In this document: positions 8,609 to 16,654 of the stretch, piece after piece
Numbering within the stretch: position 1 is the first letter of the stretch
Layout: each line of letters begins with the position of its first letter
Source: Chloroflexota bacterium
GTDB lineage: Bacteria; Chloroflexota; Dehalococcoidia; Lucifugimonadales; SAR202-VII-2
Assembly (NCBI GenBank): GCA_003228115.1
Contig: QEVV01000005.1
Coordinates: 1 to 64,000, forward strand
Length of the DNA: 64,000 bases
Reading direction: 5' to 3'
The notes under the pieces: model-generated
Told to the model about the DNA's origin: nothing
The model's input: the letters and a program-made list of their open reading frames with translations, nothing else
Database searches by the model: none
Made by a program: the position numbers and the translations under genes

Positions 8609-8836
8609 ATGAAGATTACCTACGATACCGAGGCGGACGCGATCTATATTCAGTTCATGGAAGCGCCCTTCTCCACCAACAAAGAAGTCGCGGACGGGGT
8701 CATCTTGGACATTGGGAAGGATAACGAAGTCTTAGGCATTGAGGTGTTGGATGCTAGCCTGCGCTTTCCTCCAGAAACCTTAGCGCACGTCGACATCCAA
8801 ATGCCCCTACACCTAGCAGGTGCTGCCGGGCCGTAG
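8609..8836 (+). CDS. DUF2283 domain protein (antitoxin-like partner)
   Basis: A 75-residue protein opening MKITYDTEADAIYIQF, the hallmark of DUF2283, followed by DGVILDIGKDNEVLGIEVLDAS. These small beta-rich proteins commonly pair with DUF4258 genes. The ATG at 8609 follows AGAGG by a normal distance and lies 8 nt after the DUF4258 stop, so the two are co-translated. The function is unknown; an antitoxin or regulatory role is inferred from the pairing. Confidence 0.82.
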   Translation: MKITYDTEADAIYIQFMEAPFSTNKEVADGVILDIGKDNEVLGIEVLDASLRFPPETLAHVDIQMPLHLAGAAGP

Positions 8837-8878
8837 GATGCTCTTACAACCTAGCGTCGCTACTTAAGGAGAACGGTA

Positions 8879-9520
8879 ATGTCTTTTAAAGCAATCGACC
8901 CTAAGCGAACTGGCCTGGTGTTCTTCGACTTCTTGAATGCCTATTTCCGTGGGGCTGATGAAGCGACCCAACGGAAGATGGAACCCATCGTCGAGAGGTG
9001 CGTCCGGATGAAGAACGCCGCAAAAGCGGTAGGCATTCCTTCCTTCTTCCCCAAAGCGGACCACCGCCAAGATGGCATGGACTCCGCCCGGCTCTATTCA
9101 GACACCGACATGCAACTGAAGGCCTGGGACGACCCGGAGAAGCAACAGTTCACTGCCTTTCATTTGGTCGCACAGAATGACTGGTCGGGAGACCCCATCG
9201 ACGAACTGTTCACGCCTGGCGAGGACTACCTCATCAACAAACATCGCTGGAACTCCTTCCACCAGACCCATTTGGACCTCAGCCTCAGGTCCAGGGGCAT
9301 TGATACCATCATCCTCTGTGGCGGGTCCATTGAAGTCGGTATTGTGAGCACGGCCTTTTCGGCGAGGGATAGAGACTTCAACCAGATTATCGTCCGCGAC
9401 TGCTGCACCTCTATGACTGGCTCCGCCGAGAAGGCGTTCATGGAAGAGGTGTTTCCCCGCTTTGCCCGCATCCGCAATGCGGATCAAGTCATCGAAATGA
9501 TAAGAGCAGGGGCAAACTAG
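8879..9520 (+). CDS. Isochorismatase-like hydrolase, catalytic Cys replaced by Gly
   Basis: A 213-residue isochorismatase/cysteine-hydrolase superfamily protein. The catalytic aspartate (FFDFLNAYF, ~Asp17) and the lysine segment (NKHRWNSF) are present. The position that normally holds the nucleophilic cysteine (pattern G-x-x-T-D-x-C-V) reads GGSIEVGIVSTAF, with glycine instead. A canonical amidase or nicotinamidase mechanism is therefore unlikely, although isochorismate-type hydrolysis in this superfamily does not always need the cysteine. The ATG follows AAGGAG. It sits between the DUF2283 gene and hemL. Confidence 0.85.
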   Translation: MSFKAIDPKRTGLVFFDFLNAYFRGADEATQRKMEPIVERCVRMKNAAKAVGIPSFFPKADHRQDGMDSARLYSDTDMQLKAWDDPEKQQFTAFHLVAQNDWSGDPIDELFTPGEDYLINKHRWNSFHQTHLDLSLRSRGIDTIILCGGSIEVGIVSTAFSARDRDFNQIIVRDCCTSMTGSAEKAFMEEVFPRFARIRNADQVIEMIRAGAN

Positions 9521-9586
9521 GAAGCCGATGTACGAGCTCTACTGTCTGATGTCCCGCATCTTGGGAACCGCTTACGGTCTCACGCT

Positions 9587-9618
9587 AAGGCTGGCTTCTA
9601 AAAAAGGAAGCCAGCCTT
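9587..9618 (+). terminator. Hairpin between the isochorismatase-like gene and hemL
   Basis: A perfect 12-bp stem (AAGGCTGGCTTC with its complement) encloses an A-rich 8-nt loop and is followed by a weak pyrimidine run TTCTTCT. It ends 15 nt before the hemL ATG, so it may act as a partial terminator or attenuator that sets hemL apart from the upstream operon. Confidence 0.55.
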
Positions 9619-9633
9619 CTTCTAAGGACGTCA

Positions 9634-10920
9634 ATGAAGAGTGATTATTCGGAGTCTGTATTCCGGAGGTCTCAGAAGGTTATCCCGGGTGGCGTGAACA
9701 GTCCCGTCCGCTCCTTCAGGGGCGTCGGTGGCGCGCCTGTCGTAATTACACGAGGCCGGGGTCCAAGAGTATGGGATGTCGATGGAAATGAGTACCTCGA
9801 CTACTTGGCTTCATGGGGTCCGTTGATCGCTGGGCATGCACACCCTCGCGTCGTACTTGCAGTCGGTCAGACGGCGGCTAAAGGGACCAGTTTCGGGGCG
9901 CCTACCCTTGGAGAACTTGAACTTGCGGAGTTGATAACCCAGGCAATGCCGTCCCTAGAGATGATCCGGCTGGTCAACTCAGGCACAGAAGCAGCTATGA
10001 GTGCTATCCGCCTAGCCAGGGCGTTCACAGGGCGTTCGAAAATAGTGAAATTCGCTGGGTGCTACCACGGCCATTCGGACCCTTTGCTGGTCAAGGCAGG
10101 CTCCGGTGCGGCAACCCACGGCGTGCCCGATAGCGCCGGAGTCCCAGCGGCCTACGCACAAGAAACCCTGGTAGCCGACTACAACGACCTTTCTTCCGTA
10201 GAGGTATATTTCGATGAATGGCCCGGACAAATAGCTGCGTTGATTGTTGAACCGGTGGCAGGAAACATGGGAGTCGTGCCTCCTACGAACAGCTTTCTTC
10301 AAGGCCTGCGGAAAGTCACGGAGGACAATGGGGCTCTCCTCATTTTCGATGAGGTCATTACCGGTTTCCGCGTCGCCTACGGTGGCGCACAAGCCCTTTA
10401 CGGGGTATCGCCGGATCTCACTTGCCTAGGCAAGATTATAGGAGGCGGCCTGCCTGTCGGCGCATATGGTGGTAGGCGGGATGTTATGGAGCAGGTGTCC
10501 CCCCTTGGGCCGATGTACCAAGCTGGCACCCTGTCAGGGAACCCAATTGCAGTCGCTGCAGGGATCGAGACCATCAAGCTATTGCAGGAACCCAACGTGT
10601 ATGAGCAGCTTGAGGCTTACAGTGCCACGCTGGCGACCGGCTTACACGAAGCAGCGTCGGCCGCGGGGCTACCTACCACGCTCAACCGAGTAGGTTCCGT
10701 TATGACCCTGTTCTTTCATCCCGGCCCCATTCAGACCTGGGGCGACGTGGCGGCATCGGACACCAAGCGGTACGCTAAGTATTTCCACGGCATGCTTGAG
10801 CGGGGAGTATATCTGGCCCCATCGGCGTTCGAGGCATCTTTCGTATCCACGCAACATACGCAAGACGACATCAAACAAACCATCGAAACTGCAGCCGAGG
10901 TCATGCGGGGTCTGTCCTAG
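9634..10920 (+). CDS. hemL: Glutamate-1-semialdehyde 2,1-aminomutase
   Basis: PLP enzyme that converts glutamate-1-semialdehyde to 5-aminolevulinate, the partner of HemA in the C5 pathway. It is 428 residues, normal length. The motifs are IPGGVNSPVRSFRGVGG at the N-terminus, VNSGTEAAMSAIRLAR, CYHGHSDPLLVKAGSGAAT, LIFDEVITGFRV, and the PLP-binding lysine in CLGKIIGGGLPVGAYGG. TAAGGA precedes the ATG. A 20-bp palindrome overlaps its stop codon. Confidence 0.97.
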   Translation: MKSDYSESVFRRSQKVIPGGVNSPVRSFRGVGGAPVVITRGRGPRVWDVDGNEYLDYLASWGPLIAGHAHPRVVLAVGQTAAKGTSFGAPTLGELELAELITQAMPSLEMIRLVNSGTEAAMSAIRLARAFTGRSKIVKFAGCYHGHSDPLLVKAGSGAATHGVPDSAGVPAAYAQETLVADYNDLSSVEVYFDEWPGQIAALIVEPVAGNMGVVPPTNSFLQGLRKVTEDNGALLIFDEVITGFRVAYGGAQALYGVSPDLTCLGKIIGGGLPVGAYGGRRDVMEQVSPLGPMYQAGTLSGNPIAVAAGIETIKLLQEPNVYEQLEAYSATLATGLHEAASAAGLPTTLNRVGSVMTLFFHPGPIQTWGDVAASDTKRYAKYFHGMLERGVYLAPSAFEASFVSTQHTQDDIKQTIETAAEVMRGLS

Positions 10921-10928
10921 GACAGACC
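10909..10928. repeat. 20-bp perfect palindrome at the hemL stop
   Basis: A perfect 10+10 palindrome (half-site GGTCTGTCCT) whose centre is the hemL stop region. It lies between convergent genes and could act as a bidirectional terminator, although there is no T-run. Confidence 0.5.
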
Positions 10929-10993
10929 TGCCGAAGGCCCCCTCGCTCGAGAGCTGGCGGTATGCCTTATGCCCTCTTTGTCCTATCCCTGTC

Positions 10994-11015
10994 GTCCTTG
11001 AGCGTAGCGAAGGAC
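10994..11015. repeat. REP-like short inverted repeat
   Basis: GTCCTT and AAGGAC arms flank GAGCGTAGCG. The element resembles short dispersed repeats frequent in Chloroflexota and other genomes and sits between the convergent hemL and DUF4392 genes. Confidence 0.4.
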
Positions 11016-11064
11016 CCTGCTGGTTTAGCAACGACTCTCGAAGCGACATTGCCTCCCCACACCC

Positions 11065-11904
11065 CTACCCGCTCACGATACCCCGCAGCCGCTCCAAGAT
11101 TGCGGCATTCTCCTCCAGCGAGAACGTGTCCACGGTAGGTTGTTGCTTCCCCAACACCCCATCGACAGCCCCTAATTCAACCAACCGGTTTATCAAGAGA
11201 CTTTCTTCTTCAACCGTCGGTAACAGATTACGTCCCGTTTCCTGGGACAAAGCTGCCACCAGCCCGTATGCCCCCCAATTGGAAACGCTTGCCATGATCA
11301 GGTGCTCAACAGTTGTAATGCAGGGCGTGTCCAAGAGCTTCCCCACCGCCGGAATGTGTTCCGCTAGGTTCCCCATACCAATTTCGTTGCCACCGTCCCC
11401 GATACCGATGGTGCGGGCATGGGCCATCACCAAATAGTCCAGCTTCGCCGAGTACTGTGAGATATCGACGCCCCGCATGTTCCGGTACGTACCGTCGCCC
11501 GTAAAACCAGGGCGCTCAATAGAAATAACCAACGTCGGAGCGTAGCTCTCCAGCAAGTCAGCGGCAAAGGCCTCGCTTTCAGCAGAGCCAGCCACTGGGA
11601 ACTCGATCACTCGTTCCGGGTCGGTGCTCTGCCGCAAGAGTGAAGCTGCATGTCCGTCCGACACGTAGTGGGTTTTAAATCCGAGGGCGTCCAAGGAGCG
11701 TCCTATAGCAAGAGCGCCCGCTGGGCCGTCCGTCTCTGCAGCGTCGCAGGCAGGAATGTACCAACCAGTGAGGATGAAGACCGAACCAGGCTCCTTCAAA
11801 ACGAAGCGAGCAGCCTGGGCGCAAAAATCTGATGGCAAGTGCGAACGAAGGCCGGAGATGCCCCGGCGATCGTGGTCCAGGATGATATGTTCAATGGTGC
11901 TCAG
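11065..11904 (-). CDS. DUF4392 protein, C-terminal half of D-glutamate cyclase type
   Basis: A protein of the DUF4392 family, equivalent to the C-terminal domain of mitochondrial D-glutamate cyclase (DGLUCY), which interconverts D-glutamate and 5-oxo-D-proline. The motifs are VFILTGWYIPACDAAETDGP, the GDGTYRNMRG loop and IGIGDGGNEIGMGN. The conserved N-terminal region (HIILDHDRRGISGLRSHL) lies upstream of the first ATG/GTG/TTG-type start (TTG 11838). The reading frame contains it if translation begins at CTG 11904, which has GGAGG 7 nt upstream; that start gives 279 residues and is used here. It directly follows the DUF1445 gene, the other half of DGLUCY. Confidence 0.85.
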   Translation of the reverse strand: MSTIEHIILDHDRRGISGLRSHLPSDFCAQAARFVLKEPGSVFILTGWYIPACDAAETDGPAGALAIGRSLDALGFKTHYVSDGHAASLLRQSTDPERVIEFPVAGSAESEAFAADLLESYAPTLVISIERPGFTGDGTYRNMRGVDISQYSAKLDYLVMAHARTIGIGDGGNEIGMGNLAEHIPAVGKLLDTPCITTVEHLIMASVSNWGAYGLVAALSQETGRNLLPTVEEESLLINRLVELGAVDGVLGKQQPTVDTFSLEENAAILERLRGIVSG

Positions 11905-11937
11905 GGCCTCACCTCCGTTTTGTGTTCTACAGCCACC

Positions 11938-12729
11938 CTAGATGACGGCCAAGTCCGCGTCTCTAGCGTCTGTTATGAACATGTGCCCGGGACTGTGGGT
12001 CACCATGAACGGAGGGCGGCAGGTCTGGGCTACCGCCTGGGGAGTCACCCCGCAAGCCCAAAACACTGGTACCTCGTCATTCCTGATCTCAACTGGATCC
12101 CCGAAGTCCGGCTTTCCCAGATTCTTGATCCCAATGGCGGCAGGGTCCCCCAAGTGAATCGGGGCACCGTGTGCCCCTGGAAAACGGGACGTGACCTGCA
12201 CAGCCCGCACCACCTGGTCCATGTGAATCGGCCTCATGGAGACCACCATCGGCCCAGAGAAGGCGCCCGCGGCGTTGGTTGGGATGTTGGTGACATACAT
12301 GGATACGTTGCTTCCCTCCGATACGTGCCGAAGAGAAATCCCAGATTCGAGCAGCGCCTGTTCAAAGGTGAAGCTGCACCCCAAGAGGAACGTCACCAAG
12401 TTGTCCTGCCAATGATCCCGGATGTTGGTGACTTCTTCAGTCCACTCGCCTTCGCGGTAAATCCGGTAACGAGGCAGGTCCGAACGTATGTCTGAGCCAG
12501 GGGCCAGAGAAGGCTCGGTCTTGCCCGCTTCAAGAACCTCAAGCAACGGGCACGGTTTGGGATTCCTCTGGCAAAACAACAAGAAATCGAAGGCCATGTC
12601 CTCAGGCAGCACTACGAGGTTCGCTTGGACATAGCCGGGAGCCAGACCGGCCGTAGGGCTGTCCAATGCGCCGACACGGCACAAAGCGCGAAGTTCGGAG
12701 GGGTTTGTCGGTAAAGCTTGGGTCGCCAT
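11938..12729 (-). CDS. DUF1445 putative hydro-lyase, N-terminal half of D-glutamate cyclase type
   Basis: A 263-residue DUF1445 protein, named putative hydro-lyase in databases and equivalent to the N-terminal domain of DGLUCY. Recognisable segments are GYVQANLVVLPEDMAFDFL, FCQRNPKPCPLLEV, the GCSFTFEQALLESG strand-turn-helix, and MVVSMRPI. The start at 12729 has GGAAGGAG about 11 nt upstream. It lies 33 nt before the DUF4392 gene on the same strand, so the two probably form one functional unit for D-glutamate/5-oxoproline turnover. The function is inferred from the animal fusion protein. Confidence 0.9.
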   Translation of the reverse strand: MATQALPTNPSELRALCRVGALDSPTAGLAPGYVQANLVVLPEDMAFDFLLFCQRNPKPCPLLEVLEAGKTEPSLAPGSDIRSDLPRYRIYREGEWTEEVTNIRDHWQDNLVTFLLGCSFTFEQALLESGISLRHVSEGSNVSMYVTNIPTNAAGAFSGPMVVSMRPIHMDQVVRAVQVTSRFPGAHGAPIHLGDPAAIGIKNLGKPDFGDPVEIRNDEVPVFWACGVTPQAVAQTCRPPFMVTHSPGHMFITDARDADLAVI

Positions 12730-12889
12730 AAGGCGTCACGGCTCCTTCCGGCCATCGTAGACGGGCAGTCAAAAAGCGTCAATGAAACGGTAGGAGGTCC
12801 CAAGCCCTAGGGGACACAAGCCATCGATCCGAAAAAGCCCCGTCGAAAGCTGTCTCAGTATTGGGTTCTGTTGTAAGATTGTGTCTGTT

Positions 12890-14560
12890 ATGAGCCTCAA
12901 AACCGACATCGCTGAAGCCATCATCGCAGGGGTAAGCGCCGCTCAGGCAAAGGGCAGCCTCCCCGCTGGCGAGCTACCTCCCATTGTCGTAGACCGGCCG
13001 CAAAGCGAAGACAACGGTGATTTCGCCACCAACCTTCCTCTTCGCCTTGCCCGGGCCTTCCGGCTTGAACCATTTGAGATAGCGCAACGCATCGCCGAAA
13101 GCATTCCCACCTCCACCTTCATTGAACGCGTCTGGGCGGCCAAGCCTGGGTTCGTCAACTTTGCCCTGAACGAAGCCTGGCTTACTGGTCAAGTTGAAGC
13201 GATTCTCCAGGCCAAAGACTCCTACGGGAACAGCCAGGTTGGAGCCGGTCGCAAGGTCCAAGTTGAATTTGTTTCGGTGAACCCCACAGGGCCGATCCAC
13301 GTTGGGCATACCAGAGGCGCAGTCCTTGGCAGCACACTGGCCAGTGTGCTTTCAGCCGCCGGATACGACGTCACCAGGGAATACTACGTAAACGACCACG
13401 GCACCCAGATGGAGTTGTTCTACCGCTCCGTCTACGTTCGGTATCTTCAGGCCCAGGGTCAGGATGTGGAACTGCCTGCGCAGGGGTACAAGGGCGACTA
13501 CATAACCGAACTGGCGAAACTGATCCAGCAGGAGGAAGGAGACCGCTTCCTCAACATGCCGGAAGACGAGGCCGTGACAGACATTGGGGAGATCGGCCTC
13601 GACAAAATGCTAACCAACATTGGGGCGGACTTGGAGCAGGTGGGCGTCACCTTTGACGTGTGGTACAAGGAACATGACCTATTCGATGGCGGTCGTTATG
13701 GCGAGGCTATGGGCCTCATCGCCAAGAATGGGTATGTCTCTGATCGTGAAGGAGCCCGTTGGTTCACTTCTACAAGCCTGGGCGAAGACAAGGACAATGT
13801 TCTTGTCCGGTCGTCGGGTCAGCCCACCTACTTCGCCTCTGACGTGGCTTACCACCTGGACAAGTTCGCCTATCGAGGCTTCGATCACGTCATAGACATA
13901 TGGGGCGCGGACCATCAGGGCCACGTATCCCGTATGAAGGCGGTGCTCCAAGCACTGGGCATCGACCCCAACCGCCTTACCGTGATGATCTCTCAAATGG
14001 TGACCCTCAGGCGCGGCGACGAACAACTCAAAATTTCTAAGCGCTCCGGCGATTTGATTACGCTCCGGGATTTGGTTGAAGACGTGGGCGCTGACGCCTG
14101 CCGGTACTTCTTCCTTTCCCGCTCTCCTGAAAGCCAGATGGAGTTTGATCTTGACCTGGCAAAGGAACAGTCCTCCAACAACCCCGTTTACTACGTCCAG
14201 TATGGCCACGCCCGCATAGCTAGCATTTCCCGGCTGGCAGCAGAACGCGGAATTGACTATGTCGACGGTGATGTATCGGTGCTGAAGCATCCGGCGGAAC
14301 TGGCCCTCATTCGCAAGATGATCCAGCTCCCGGGCCTAGTCGAGAGCATGGCGGAGGACCTTGAACCGCACCATCTCGCCCGTTATTCGCTTGACCTAGC
14401 CAGCGCCTTCCACTGGTTCTACCAACAGTGCCGCGTAGTCTCCAGCGAGCCGAGCGATCTGCCAATGACCAAAGCCCGGTTGAGGCTAGTGGATGCTGCC
14501 CGGATTGTGTTGGCCCGCAGTTTGAGTCTCATGGGCATGGCGGCGCCCGAGCAAATGTAG
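12890..14560 (+). CDS. argS: Arginyl-tRNA synthetase
   Basis: Class I synthetase that charges tRNA-Arg, 556 residues. It shows the HIGH-type motif as HVGH in NPTGPIHVGHTRGAVLG, the KMSKS-type segment as LKISKRSGD, the N-terminal Add-1 domain (DFATNLPLRLAR) and the C-terminal DALR anticodon-binding domain with YVQYGHARI. ATG 12890 is chosen over GTG 12881. There is no Shine-Dalgarno; a TAAGAT -10-like hexamer at 12874-12879 would place transcription initiation at or beside the ATG, suggesting a leaderless message. Confidence 0.96.
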   Translation: MSLKTDIAEAIIAGVSAAQAKGSLPAGELPPIVVDRPQSEDNGDFATNLPLRLARAFRLEPFEIAQRIAESIPTSTFIERVWAAKPGFVNFALNEAWLTGQVEAILQAKDSYGNSQVGAGRKVQVEFVSVNPTGPIHVGHTRGAVLGSTLASVLSAAGYDVTREYYVNDHGTQMELFYRSVYVRYLQAQGQDVELPAQGYKGDYITELAKLIQQEEGDRFLNMPEDEAVTDIGEIGLDKMLTNIGADLEQVGVTFDVWYKEHDLFDGGRYGEAMGLIAKNGYVSDREGARWFTSTSLGEDKDNVLVRSSGQPTYFASDVAYHLDKFAYRGFDHVIDIWGADHQGHVSRMKAVLQALGIDPNRLTVMISQMVTLRRGDEQLKISKRSGDLITLRDLVEDVGADACRYFFLSRSPESQMEFDLDLAKEQSSNNPVYYVQYGHARIASISRLAAERGIDYVDGDVSVLKHPAELALIRKMIQLPGLVESMAEDLEPHHLARYSLDLASAFHWFYQQCRVVSSEPSDLPMTKARLRLVDAARIVLARSLSLMGMAAPEQM

Positions 14561-14593
14561 GTGTTCTTCCAGACGATCCTCTAAGGAGTCCAA

Positions 14594-15364
14594 ATGCGAA
14601 CCAATCAAGTCAAAGAAAAGCTGCGTCGTGGTGAGCCGGTCATCGGCCTGTTCTGCAACTTCTCGGCCCCGGGTGAGATCGAGGTGCTCGGTTGGCTGGG
14701 CTACGATTTCGTCATCATCGACGCTGAACACTCCACAGTCGATTACCAGACTATGGAGAACATGATCAGGGCGGCCGAGGTGAGTGGCGCCGCCCCCTTC
14801 GCCAGAATCGGCCTGGGCTTATCGCAGAACATTCTCCGGTTCATGGACGCAGGTGTCATCGGGGCTCAGATTCCCCTAGTCAACACCGGAGAGCAGGCGC
14901 AAGCGGTGGTCGACGCGGTCAAGTACCCACCCGTAGGCAAGCGCGGTCTTGCCGGTGTGCGAGCAGGCACATTCGGTATCCTTGAATCCATGGGCGACTA
15001 CGTGGTCAGTGCAAACAAAGAGACCCTTGTCACTGTGCAGGTCGAGACCACGCAAGCCCTCGACAACCTGGACGACATCGTTGCCGTGGATGGCGTGGAC
15101 GTCGTCTTTCTCGGTCCGTCGGACTTGTCCTCCTCGATGGGCTATGCCGGCCAGCCGACGCACCCTGAGGTGATCAAGGCCATCACAGAAGCAGGCCAGA
15201 GGATTGTGGCTGCCGGCAAGTACGCGGGCACAATCGCCCGCGATGCAACAGCTTATGCCCAATGGAGGCAGGCAGGCTTCCAATACCTCTGTACAGGGGT
15301 CAGCGCCCTCCTAATTCAGTCGACGCGGGCTTACCTAGAGGGTTGCCGTCAAACCGACGGCTAG
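14594..15364 (+). CDS. HpcH/HpaI aldolase family protein
   Basis: A 256-residue class II pyruvate-type aldolase (4-hydroxy-2-oxoheptanedioate aldolase or 2-dehydro-3-deoxyglucarate aldolase-like). The catalytic histidine is in FVIIDAEHSTVD, the arginine in PFARIG, and the metal-binding glutamate and aspartate in VQVETTQAL and FLGPSDLS. AAGGAG precedes the ATG. It follows argS by 33 nt on the same strand. The true substrate among short 2-oxo-4-hydroxy acids cannot be deduced. Confidence 0.9.
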   Translation: MRTNQVKEKLRRGEPVIGLFCNFSAPGEIEVLGWLGYDFVIIDAEHSTVDYQTMENMIRAAEVSGAAPFARIGLGLSQNILRFMDAGVIGAQIPLVNTGEQAQAVVDAVKYPPVGKRGLAGVRAGTFGILESMGDYVVSANKETLVTVQVETTQALDNLDDIVAVDGVDVVFLGPSDLSSSMGYAGQPTHPEVIKAITEAGQRIVAAGKYAGTIARDATAYAQWRQAGFQYLCTGVSALLIQSTRAYLEGCRQTDG

Positions 15365-15401
15365 GAGAGCACTCCCGCCGCACGGTCGTCATGAAGACGC
15401 T

Positions 15402-15421
15402 GTAGGGCCGGAAGGCCCTAC
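15402..15421. repeat. Inverted repeat with GGAA loop
   Basis: GTAGGGCC arms pair around a GGAA (GNRA-type) loop in the intergenic region after the aldolase gene. It sits 43 nt before a larger palindrome that begins with the same GTAGGG core, so the two may be variants of one dispersed family. Confidence 0.5.
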
Positions 15422-15464
15422 CTCTGGCGGTCGGTCTAGCATGCTGAAAGTCGTTGAATGACAG

Positions 15465-15496
15465 ACGTAGGGGCGTTCAATTGAACGCCCCTACGT
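15465..15496. repeat. Dispersed palindrome, copy 1
   Basis: A perfect 32-bp palindrome with half-site ACGTAGGGGCGTTCAA. Its inner 28 bp recur exactly at 41013-41040. Both copies lie between convergent genes, where they can form a bidirectional transcription terminator or mark a small non-autonomous repeat family. Confidence 0.8.
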
Positions 15497-15595
15497 TGCT
15501 TAAGCGACGAGGCTTGCCTCTTGAGATCGTGGTCGGTCGCTCTGAGGCAACATTGATTGCTTCTTCGCATTTGGCGGACAACCCAAAGGGGTGAA

Positions 15596-16603
15596 CTAAG
15601 GCAAGAGCGGGCTTGGCATTTGAAGGAAGGTCCCCGGAAGCTGCTGCCAGCAGAGATACCGCAGGTTCTCACTGCCTGTGCTCTTCGTCTCGTGGCGGGA
15701 ATTGGCAGGCACGTGCAGGAAATCCCCCTTGTTGACCTGAACCCGCCGGTCCCCAACCAGTTCGTCGGCTTGCCCCGCCAGACAGTACTTCACCAGATCG
15801 CCGCCTGACAAAGACACCCCCTGCTCCTCTCCCGGCGAGAGGCAGTCCAACAGGATTTGGAAAGAGTAGAGGTCAAACCCAATCTCTGGCGACATGATGA
15901 TGTGCCTGCCCGGACCCCATTCCATAAGGGGAGCATCCTCAGCGGCAACAAAGAGACGCTTCTGCTCTCTACGCCTGTGAATTTCCAGGGCAACCTTCCC
16001 AAATTCGACCTGCTGCCGGAGGTAAAGGCGGTACATTGCCCAGGGGTCCAGCTTGGCCATAACATCTTCGGTTAGCTCAACGTCCGGAAGCTCATAAGGC
16101 GGACGCTCGTGCAAGAATGGCGTGGGTACTTGGCGGAATGTCCCTACGAACTGCTGGACCGCCAAGAAGACAAGCGGTTCATTGGCTGGGTTTTCGGTGC
16201 CGTGCCAGATATTGCCAGGAACGTGCATAAAGTCGCCAACCTTCACTTCATAGCGTTGGTCCCCAACGACCTCGTAGCCTCCGCCAGCGACATAGAACTT
16301 GATGGCGTCCCCATGGGAATGGAACCGGTCAGAACCTGCTGCCCGCCCCGACGTGAAAATGTGGAAGTTGTAAACATCGAATCCCAGTTCCGGGCCTATA
16401 AGCATTCTCTGGTCTGGGCCTGCCTCTGGCCCCACAGGAGCGTCCTTGGCCAGTAGATGAATACGCTTCTGTTGGCGCCTGCGTTGCAACTCCAGCGTTA
16501 CCTTGCCGAAGGCAATCTGGTTCTCCATGTAGAGGCGGCTCAGTTCTTCTGTACTGAGTTCGATGAGATGCCCGCCGATGGATACGGGAAGGGTCGTGGT
16601 CAT
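15596..16603 (-). CDS. Tandem cupin (bicupin) protein
   Basis: A 335-residue protein with two homologous cupin domains, each preceded by the same helical lead-in (QIAFGKVTLELQRRRQQKR at ~29 and QVEFGKVALEIHRRREQKR at ~195). The first cupin keeps a metal-binding pattern FHSHGDAIKFY with a later GNIWHG. In the second the HxH has become LSGGDLVKY and only the late histidine (NSRHE) remains, so it probably lacks metal. Many metal cupins are dioxygenases, but no substrate can be assigned. The ATG has GGAGG upstream. It forms a minus-strand group with the MFS gene upstream of it. Confidence 0.88.
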   Translation of the reverse strand: MTTTLPVSIGGHLIELSTEELSRLYMENQIAFGKVTLELQRRRQQKRIHLLAKDAPVGPEAGPDQRMLIGPELGFDVYNFHIFTSGRAAGSDRFHSHGDAIKFYVAGGGYEVVGDQRYEVKVGDFMHVPGNIWHGTENPANEPLVFLAVQQFVGTFRQVPTPFLHERPPYELPDVELTEDVMAKLDPWAMYRLYLRQQVEFGKVALEIHRRREQKRLFVAAEDAPLMEWGPGRHIIMSPEIGFDLYSFQILLDCLSPGEEQGVSLSGGDLVKYCLAGQADELVGDRRVQVNKGDFLHVPANSRHETKSTGSENLRYLCWQQLPGTFLQMPSPLLP

Positions 16604-16654
16604 GGAGGCCTCCAGAGCGTTGAATGCGAGGATTATACAGCGAGGTCAGGCAAC

